Source: Artemisia argyi
Lineage: Eukaryota > Streptophyta > Magnoliopsida > Asterales > Asteraceae
NCBI GenBank assembly: GCA_030686995.1
Contig: CM060697.1
Coordinates: forward strand, 100,844,772-100,908,771
DNA length: 64,000 bases
Direction: 5' to 3'
Part shown: positions 56,337 to 64,000 of the stretch, one piece after another
Position numbering within the stretch: the stretch's first letter is position 1
How the letters are laid out: each line of letters starts with the position of its first letter
Notes under the pieces: generated by a model
What the model saw: only the letters and a program-made list of their open reading frames with translations
Told to the model about the DNA's origin: nothing
Database searches by the model: none
Made by a program: the position numbers and the translations under genes

Positions 56337-58706
56337 GGTGCTAAAGGTAAAATTATATTAATCTCCAACCAATTTTGTACAAGATTATAAGATATAGTCA
56401 CTGCTTTTGGACATGCCCAAAGAAACAGTATGCATAAAGAAACTAATACATCCGATATGTGATAACACTACACAACATATCTAATACAACTAAACTCTGA
56501 TGGCCAACAGGCCATTTCGTACACTGATTCAAACTCTCATCCATCGCATTCAATACCTCAATTTTACCCTTAATAGCATGCACCATAAACCATCTAGCTA
56601 CATTTCCCTCCTCCTCCCCATTAAAACCACTCATCCTGCAACCACAGTAGCTAAAACAGGAAGAAAAAAGGGCATCACTAGGCACCCATACCCATCCATG
56701 GAGGGGCTCTTCCAAGCAACCTACATTTCCTTCTCTATGAAAGGCTTCAATTGCTTAGAAACACTCACCCTCAACGATGACCAACCTATCCTCCTGTGGG
56801 AATGTAAAGTATGGACCATGAAGTGTCATCTTTCACCACTCTCAATTTCATACTACTTACACTCCCCTCCTAGGTCATATACCCTTCACAATGAGAAGCC
56901 CTACTTTATGGTACATCTTATATCCAGCCTAGACCTCCTTTTCATCCAAAATAGGTACTAATTCCCCCCCAAGGCCAATTAGCAGAGCTACATGGACTAT
57001 TAAGGTACAGTCATACCAGATTAGACTCCAAGGTACTAGGTACTTCTCATTGTTATGACCAGAAATAAATGATCTTTGATAGCCTTAGATCATTTTTATA
57101 GAACAAAAAATGCTCATCAGTATGCATTTAGAACCATTTAACTACACCTTTACCATTATACCAAATATTCTCATAAAGAAACTCCCCCTATATACTGCTA
57201 AAACTCTGCTTTCAATAACACTGTTACATTGCTACCTTTTGTCTCCAGTATTAGAACACTCAGAAACACCACAATTGACTGCTAGAAAACCTCATGCCCA
57301 AACACTCCCTTAATTCAGAAAACCTTGGTTCAACATTAGAAGATTAATCAATTACCAATTTTTGCTCTGTTTAAGGTAATACCCCATCTGCTCTCAATTA
57401 GTCTAACAGCATTGCTTTCTCTAACTGTAAGCCCAAGAAGCCCGTTCTTTACAGTTTCAACAATGCCTCTAAACACCTCATCACTGTTTCTTCTAGTTTC
57501 TCTAAAAATTCTTCCATTTCTTTCCTTCCATATGTTGTAAACACAGGTTGCTAACATGAGTCTTCTCACCACACTGTTTATATTATTACCATTACCCATA
57601 TTAAGCATTTCCATAACAATATCTTGCCAAACATTACTTTGTCCTTTTATTGCAGCCATATCTTTGACCTTTCTCCACACTTTACTAGAGAATTTACAAA
57701 GAAAGAATAAATGTTGCAGATCTTCAGAATCATTTTGACATAAACTGCATCTATTAGCTCCTTGAACCCCCCATTTCATTAGCTTATCCAGTGTAGTTAA
57801 CCTGTCTTGAACTGCCAACCATAGGATGAATGTATGCTTTGGAATGCACTGAGAATACCATACTAGTTGCCACCAATCCACACTTTGAGCATGATTATTA
57901 AGATCACAATTTATTACACTAACAGAAAAATCAACTTCTTTGCCTCTTTCATTCTTCCAAACAATTTTATCCTCACAATCTTCATTAATAACTGGAACTG
58001 CCAAGTTAGTTATAGTAGGATATTTCTCATACCAATCCTCAGGCCATAACCTGTTCCCATTATTAATCATGTCATAAACTTTTAACTCTTCATTCAATCT
58101 TGCTTCATAAATGTCTCTATGTGTTATAAATTGAGACAAATATCCAACATTGCTCCATCTATCATACCATAAAGAAGTAGTTTTCCCATTGCCTATTTTA
58201 TAAACCACATTTTCTTTGATTAAGTCTCTTATGCCAAGCAGATTCTTCCATCCCCAACTGTCATTTTTATCAATTTCAATGCTCCATATACTTCTTCCTC
58301 TCAATTTAACTGTGTGCACCCATTTGACCCATAAAGTATCCTTTTTAATTGCAATATTCCAAATATGTTTTGCTAGTAAAGCTTGATTCCAAATTTTCAA
58401 ATCTTTCAATCCCAAACCTCCTTGATCCTTTGGTCTACATATAGTGGCCCAAGCTACTTTAGCCTTACCCTTTGCAGTTTCACCTTGGTTCCACAGGAAG
58501 TTTTTTAAAAGCTTGTTGATCTCATTGATGATTGTACTGGGAATTAGGAATACTGAGGCCCAATAGACATGAATTGATTCAAGCACAGCAGCAATCAGCT
58601 GCAGTCTTCCAGCATATGACAAGCATCTATTCTTCCAATTCTTGATTCTAGCATTGATCTTATCTAATAAACAACCACAGTCCTTTACACTTAATCTTTT
58701 TGCAAT
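56328..58706 (-). mobile_element. 5'-truncated L1-like LINE
   Basis: Minus-strand fragment holding the end of a reverse transcriptase ORF and about 1 kb of 3' UTR. It ends in TTTACCTTTAGCACC followed by an A run (T run at 56328-56336 on the plus strand). The homology begins abruptly at VPMIAKRLSVKDC (about 58706), typical 5' truncation of a LINE copy or breakage. Target duplications not found. Confidence 0.7.
57348..58706 (-). pseudogene. LINE ORF2 C-terminal part with zf-RVT domain
   Basis: The open frame on the minus strand runs 58781 to 57348 (477 codons), but the first ~22 residues come from flanking DNA. Recognisable LINE blocks: RIKNWKNRCLSYAGRLQLIA, FLWNQGETAKGKAKVAW, PKDQGGLGLKDLKIWNQALL and GNGKTTSLWYDRW. 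A zf-RVT module (IPKHTFILWLAVQDRLTTLD, CSLCQNDSEDLQHLFFLC) lies at about residues 310-380, and the frame ends with VYNIWKERNGRIF and ESRWGITLNRAKIGN. The endonuclease and the catalytic RT core are missing, so it is an inactive remnant although the frame is unbroken. Confidence 0.85.
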
Positions 58707-60937
58707 CATTGGTACATGACTCCTCCCAAACCAACCAGTCAACCGTATGCAGCTGATAGGCCCACCTGGGAGAAAGTGCAAGTTATTATTGACCGTGGAA
58801 ATATAGGGAAATCCCCGGGTCGTTAAATCCCAACAAGATTGAAATTGTATTTTGGAACGATTAGGAGAATGAGTGGTACTGAGGACAGTAACAAAAATGA
58901 TTGAGGAATGATTATACTACTGATTGCTTGGAATTTAGATAATATGAAAATATATAAACAATAACAGAGATACACGTAAAAGCACAAATAAGAAAATCAG
59001 ATAACAGACAGATGACAAGTGGTATTTAACAAGTTACAAACTACAGGGGGTAAAAGTGAAACTTTTGAAAACTTAAAATTAAAAAGAAATTTGAAAATGA
59101 AAATGAAATTATAAAAATGATTAAAATATTATTTAAATATTATTTAATTAATAAAACTATTTAAAATCTAATTAAAACTTAAATTAAATTAACTAAAATT
59201 GATAAATGATACAAATTAAACTAAAAACTTGCAAAAATAATTTCTAAACCTTAATTAGAACTTGAAGAAAGTATAAAAAATTAAAATAAATATTTTTGTC
59301 TTTTTATGAGTTTTCTTATTAATTAAAAACTATTTAACTTAATTAAACTATTTCAAATTACTATTATTACTAAATTACCTTAGAAAATTATGATAAAATT
59401 TATAAAACTATTTAACTATTACAGGAATCCTAAAAAATTATAAAAAGTTGCTAAAAATTATATTTAGGCTAATTGACTAATTAATTATTTATTAATTAAT
59501 TTAAATCTAATTTAATTAATTTAAATAGGAAAATTAGAAAATGGACAGTGAAAATTATGAAACTATTTTCTAAACGTCTTAACTACTTTATAAAACTTAG
59601 GAAAAATATAAAATTCTACTGTTGTTAATTAAAATTAAAGAAAACTATTTAATTACTAATATTACCTATTTAATTATTTAAACAACTTTTAAATCTAATA
59701 AATAGTAAACTGCTAAGGAAAAATCTAAGAAAATTATTTTAACTACTTAAAGGTACTAGGAAATTTATGAAATTATAAAATTGGAAAAGTGCTTATTAAT
59801 AAGCTGAGATGAAAATTAAATAGATAATTTCTATTAAATAGAAGCTATCACTATAATTAAAGTTTGCTTTTTCTGGTTTTTCTTTTATAAAAATACTAAA
59901 ATACTTAAAATAATAAACTTTTACAAAGAAAACTACTTTGGAACCTCAGAATAAGCACTGAGAGTGCTTATTTGCTTATATAGTTGACTAAAGTTGACCA
60001 CACAAAGAAATAAGCTAAGTTGGGGCTATGTGGGGTCCACACTGGTTAAGTAAGGTTCACCTAAGTTACTTGAACTTGTTTGAGCAAGTATTAGCCAAAT
60101 AAGCAGTAAGAATAAGCTACAAGACCACAATAAGCAATTTCAAACTTACTTTCTGAGACAGAAATGGGACAAAGTTTAGAGTTGATTCTAGGTGGGGTCC
60201 ACTGATGTATAGGTCAAACAAATGGTCAACTATTGTTCCCTGGTAGGAGGGGGGTTGAAACAATCAAAGATGAGCCACTGGGACCTACTGGGCTGGCTTA
60301 CAACAGCCACCAAAGGTGGTGGTGTTGTGGTGGTCTACTGGTGCAGGGGAGGTCTTCCTCCTTGCAGTTGTGTTTGGAGGTCTGTGGGACCCACACTAAA
60401 AATCACAAAAATATAACAACTAATGGATACTGAAATTGAGGTGGTAGACTATGATCCCAAGAATTTTCAGACCCTAGATCCAAATACACAAATCATGAAA
60501 ATTCCTACCATTTTTGAGATTTCTGAGGTGGTTCACTTTTGACTTTTTGAGATTATGATCTAAGTTGACTTATGTGAACTTCTGATTGATCCTAGCTTAT
60601 TCCAAACACTCCCTTATCTTGACTGTTTTATGATTTTTTTTAAGTAAATGGCTTACAGAGCTTATCCCACTGATCCACAATGACTTATTATGTTGTATTA
60701 AGTATAATTAAGCATTTCAAAACAGGAAAAAACCACAGATACACAAGAATACTAAATAAGCTATGTTGACTGTAAAACTTTGATATTTTAGCAACTAGAC
60801 ATTCCAACAAACAAGATACCAATTTTATGTTATATTATCACTATTTAGAACTGAATAAGCATAAAGCAACTGAAAAAGCAAGCAATGAACAAAGCTATAG
60901 TACAAAGACAGATATGAGATTTTTGATAACTTACAAT

Positions 60938-61269
60938 TAGGGCTGAGCATCGGGCGAAAACCGGACCGGACCGACCAAGACCGGACCGGACCGAGGACCG
61001 AGAACCGGAAAACCATAGACCGAGACCGGACCGAATATGGTCGGTCCGGTCTCGGTCCGGTCGGTCTTCGGTCGGTCCGGTCCAATTAGGCAAGTTTTTT
61101 CGGGTTTTTGGTCGGTCCGGACTGGACCGGACCGACCGGACCGAGACCGAATTTGGCAAAAAGCTTAGACCGAGGACCGGACCGAATGTGGTCGGTCCGG
61201 TCCGGTCGGTCTCGGTCCGGTCGGTCTTGTCGGTCGGTCCGGTCCGGCCGGTCCGTTTGCTCAGCCCTA
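60938..61269. mobile_element. hAT-type MITE, 332 bp, with 8-bp target duplication
   Basis: Terminal inverted repeats TAGGGCTGAGCA / TGCTCAGCCCTA (12 bp, perfect) flanked by CTTACAAT at 60930-60937 and 61270-61277. The body is made of GGTCGGTCCGGT/ACCGGACCGACC motifs in both orientations, giving a GC-rich, strongly self-complementary sequence in AT-rich surroundings. No coding capacity; the open frames through it are by-products of the repeat. The 8-bp duplication and TAGGG ends fit the hAT superfamily. Confidence 0.9.
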
Positions 61270-61747
61270 CTTACAATAAGCTTTCCTGCTCAAACCATGA
61301 ACCAAGAACAATCTTAAAGAATCTCCACAGATTCACTAACCCAAGGCCTTCCAAAATCAACCCTGCTCCATTGCTTATCACCAAGAACTTATCAGTTTGA
61401 CTTTCGTTGACTTTTTGTGGTATTTTTGAGTTTTTACTACTAAACTGCTTTTAATAGTTTCTAATAGCTTTTATAAAGTATCTAGGAGCTTAAGTGAGCT
61501 TATCAGTCCAGTATATCACACAATAACAACAATTGAGCTTTCGAAATTTAAGAAATTGAAACTAAAATTGCATAAGATTGAACAGCCAAAGAAACTTGAA
61601 ATTTATTACTTGGAAAGAGTTACAATACACTAAAGATGCTTAGAACACTGCTTAAAAGCTTAGGTTTACACTAGAAACTTGAAATTGCATTATACGACAT
61701 ACACTTATATAAAATAAACTAGATATATGACTCCTCTGCTTCTCTTC

Positions 61748-61757
61748 CTTTTATAAG
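61748..61757 (-). promoter_or_regulatory. Minus-strand TATA box of the Gypsy LTR
   Basis: CTTATAAAAGG read on the minus strand, followed by a CT/AG-rich start region. It fits an LTR promoter directing transcription toward lower coordinates. Confidence 0.45.
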
Positions 61758-62339
61758 CTCCAATTAGGGTTCAGGGACACCTTCTGAGCCTTTCCCACTT
61801 CAATCTTGACCCTCCAATCTTCTGAATTAATCATAGCCGTTTAAATGAAAATTGGCGCCAAAAGTCTTCCAAGTTAACTTGGGGCCAAAGGTCTGCAATT
61901 AAAGAATTTTGGTAACATATGGAGGTGTCAGGGGACAATTGGGAAGGTTTGGAGGCCAAGTTGAGGCTTCATGATGAAAACAGAGGATGTGGAGTGGTTT
62001 GGGGTGAAAAATTGGTGTGGATAGCATTTATGGTGATGTGGGATTGCTGTGAGGTGGAAAGGAGGGTTAGGGGGAGTAGGGGGTGAAGTGGATGGTGATG
62101 AGGTGGTGTAAAAACCACCTGGTTTTGGGTTTCAGGCGAGTGTGAGGGTGATGAATAGCGGTGGTGGTTTTGGCGGTATTGGGTGGTCAAACGGGGTCAA
62201 CCCCCGTTTTATTTAATAAAGGGGAGTGGGCCGGGTAAGTGTTTGGGCTTGGAAGGGGTGTGGGCTGGGTAAGGGTGTTTGGTTGGATTAGTTTTTGGTT
62301 TTGGATTTAATAAAAGGGTCCGGTTTGGTTATTAGTAAA

Positions 62340-62830
62340 CAAGGACCAAATTTGTAATTTGACAAAAATAGAGGGACTGAATTTGTAATTTTCCCAAAGT
62401 AGTTACAAGTGCTATTTTTGTCATTTATGAAAACCCAAGGATCAAAGATGTGATTTTTCCATTTTTCAAATACCAGGGACCTTTTCTGTAATTTCTCAAA
62501 CTCCAGGGACCATTTATGTAAATTTGGATTTTTAAGGGACTGTGGTTGTAATTTCTCAAAATGTTATCATAAGGACCAATTTTGTCATCTAAGAATAGTT
62601 CAAGGTTTATTTTATTAATTTCCCATTTTTTTAAAACCTTAAGGACTAAATTTGACATTTTTGAAACTTGAGGGACTAAAGTTGTCATTTTGTAATTTTT
62701 TAACTTTAAAGGACTTTTCTTGACAACTTATGAATCCCTAAGGAACTTTGATGATATTTTTCATGTTTTGATTTACCAGGGACTAGATTTGACAACTTTT
62801 GAAACTTGAGGGACTGAAACTGCCAATTAT
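62340..62830 (-). repeat. Degenerate serial repeat around AGGGAC..AATTTGT
   Basis: About eleven blocks such as AGGGACTGAATTTGTAATTT, AGGGACCATTTATGTAAATT and AGGGACTAGATTTGACAACT, spaced 30-50 bases apart across U3 of the Gypsy LTR. Confidence 0.7.
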
Positions 62831-62992
62831 GCAAACTTTGTACGTTTTTCATCTGTTTTTGCATATTTTGCATTTGAAACATATAAAACACACTTCTAAG
62901 ATATTTTAAGTATTATGATGCATATTTGAGTGTTTTTGTATGTTTTGGCAGTTCAGATTGGTATAAAATGATGAGTATTTAGACACTCATCA

Positions 62993-63660
62993 ATCCCCCA
63001 CACTAAACTATTGCTAGTCCCTAGCAATCTATTTGAGAAAAAATTAATGGATTTTTACTCTTTACCAAAAGCCATCACTTCTGGAGTAGCCAGATGTAAG
63101 AACTGTGGCACATCTGATAACCGTGTGATTTTGAGCAAACCACCAGCTGTCAACGGATTTGATTTGTCTTTACCAAAAGCCGTTTGCTTCTGGACTAGCC
63201 AACTCTTGATGGAATAGTCAACATCTTGGTGAGCTGATTACCAATTATGGTTTTTCCACGGCCTTTACCACAATCCATAATCTTGCGGGGTAGCCAACTC
63301 ATTCGCTTTATGGGATATGGGGAGTTGAGGAACCATACAATTTTGGGCAAATTGCAAGCCATCAACGGTTTTGAGATGTCTTTACCAAAAGCCGTTTGCT
63401 CCTGGACTAGCCAATCCTTTTGTGGGTTAGACATGGAGGATTGATACCATTATTTGCATTTCTAAGTGTGAAAAAACTGGTAATTTTGATCAAATGGGGG
63501 TTCTTGATGGAACATGTGTTTTGCATTCGTGAGAACGCTCCCCCACACTTAGAACTGAATATTGCCCTCAATATTCAAAGTACTTGGTGTCCCACCAAGA
63601 CTTAGAACGTAAGAAGGTAATACTATTAACCTTTTATTTTAGTCTATTTACATACAAACT
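62993..63660 (-). mobile_element. 3' internal part of the Gypsy element (non-coding)
   Basis: Plus-strand ATCCCCCACACTAAACTATT and GCTAGTCCCTAGCAATC, then CTCCCCCACACTTAGAAC at 63539-63556, are the reverse complement of the AGTGTGGGGGAG-type 3' regions of Gypsy elements. Degenerate repeats of TTACCAAAAGCCGTTTGC and CTGGACTAGCCAA occur between 63060 and 63420. No coding trace. Confidence 0.55.
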
Positions 63661-63682
63661 CACTTTTTTCTTTTTCTTTCTC

Positions 63683-63702
63683 TTTTTTTTTTTTTTTTTT
63701 TT
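63683..63702 (+). repeat. Poly-T tract (20 T)
   Basis: Uninterrupted T run within a longer CT-rich stretch. Confidence 0.85.
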
Positions 63703-63801
63703 GAAAAAATATTTACATATGTACAACATGTGGTTCGTCTCCCCCACACTAGGGTGGTAGAAAGGGATGAGAAGACAGAAATATGGGTGAAAACCCATAT
63801 T

Positions 63802-63998
63802 GCTACTGTTTTTGATTACCGAGTCGCTAGCTTGACTCGACCTCGAATTGAATTGTCCATGAGGTAGCTACTGTTTTTGATTACCGAGTTGCTAGCTTGA
63901 CTCGACCCCGAATTAAAATTGTCCTTGGGGAAGCTACTATTTTTGTTAACCGAGTCGCTAGCTTGACTCGACCCCGAATTTATTGGTCCATGGGGTAA
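63802..63998 (+). repeat. 65-66-bp tandem repeat, 3 copies, near the window edge
   Basis: Units begin GCTACT.TTTTTG at 63802, 63867 and 63933, and each contains CGCTAGCTTGACTCGACC or a close variant. The array may continue past the window. Confidence 0.9.
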
Positions 63999-64000
63999 GT

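Larger units (their letters stand above)
58783..62992 (-). mobile_element. Long Ty3-Gypsy LTR region in minus orientation (left edge approximate)
   Basis: The right end is clear: on the minus strand the polypurine tract TAGTGTGGGGGAT is followed by the LTR start TGATGAGTGTCTAAATACTC at 62992. A minus-strand TATA box (CTTATAAAAGG, about 61748-61757) supports a promoter 1.2 kb into the LTR. The AGTGTGGGGGA polypurine signature is common in Athila/Tat-type Gypsy elements. The left edge and primer site were not identified, so the extent to 58783 is a guess. The part from about 58,980 to 59,950 is very AT-rich. A MITE is inserted at 60938. Confidence 0.55.

Noticed and set aside
56500..56961. 153-codon plus-strand frame
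   Set aside because: It lies antisense in the 3' UTR of the minus-strand LINE and shows no family resemblance.
60825..61400. Arg/Ser/Pro-rich frames on both strands
   Set aside because: They are translations of the GGTCGGTCCGGT repeats of the MITE and have no conserved start or end.

Overview
The window is nuclear DNA of a flowering plant (eudicot). It is AT-rich and repeat-dominated, with only two convincing host genes in 64 kb. The lineage of the Copia proteins and of the VUP1-like gene suggests the daisy family (Asteraceae). That is inference from family resemblance; no diagnostic marker was seen.

Region 1 (1-30,594) is a pile of LTR retrotransposons. A long Ty3-Gypsy-type LTR (1-2,735, cut by the window edge) is inserted into the left-most visible copy of a tandem array. 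The array reads [internal remnant]-LTR A-internal 1-LTR B-internal 2-LTR C, with 1,428-bp LTRs, 6,143-bp internals and a 7,571-bp period. LTR A is split by a complete related element (4,542-14,875) with 1,392-bp LTRs and a GTGTA target duplication. All units belong to one Copia family that looks Sirevirus-derived: TGG-type primer site after a ...TTTTCCACA LTR end, serial GGGGGAG polypurine tracts, and a Copia gag N-terminus. They have lost pol and most of gag. In its place each unit carries two unrelated ORFs: ORF1 (369 aa, intact in two copies) and ORF2 (Ser/Pro-rich, 365 aa in the inner element). ORF1 is preceded by a plausible spliced 5' leader and ORF2 by its own TATA box. A homologous GC-rich palindromic module (core GGCGGAACCC...GGGTTCCGCC) recurs in the LTR upstream of its TATA box, upstream of the ORF1 leader, and inverted in the ORF1-ORF2 spacer. 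This is the most unusual system in the window.

Region 2 (30,595-36,300) is intergenic DNA with a poly-A tract, a small unrecognised ORF, and a single-exon LEA2/NHL-type membrane-protein gene (32,864-33,448). Region 3 (36,310-43,500) is a decayed minus-strand Copia RT/RNase H sequence. It is interrupted by a degenerate plus-strand Copia element whose two terminal repeats do not match, so it is a chimera or deletion product. Region 4 (45,055-45,833) is a three-exon gene resembling VASCULAR-RELATED UNKNOWN PROTEIN 1, with a tandem duplication across the exon 2 splice donor.

Region 5 (46,487-54,547) is a complete, young, non-coding LTR element on the minus strand, with 789-bp LTRs differing at 5 positions, TSD CAAAT, and 6.5 kb of internal DNA without ORFs (LARD type). 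Region 6 (54,553-64,000) holds a SINE-like sequence, a 5'-truncated LINE with a zf-RVT C-terminus, a long minus-strand Ty3-Gypsy LTR region, and inside that a 332-bp hAT-type MITE with an 8-bp TSD.
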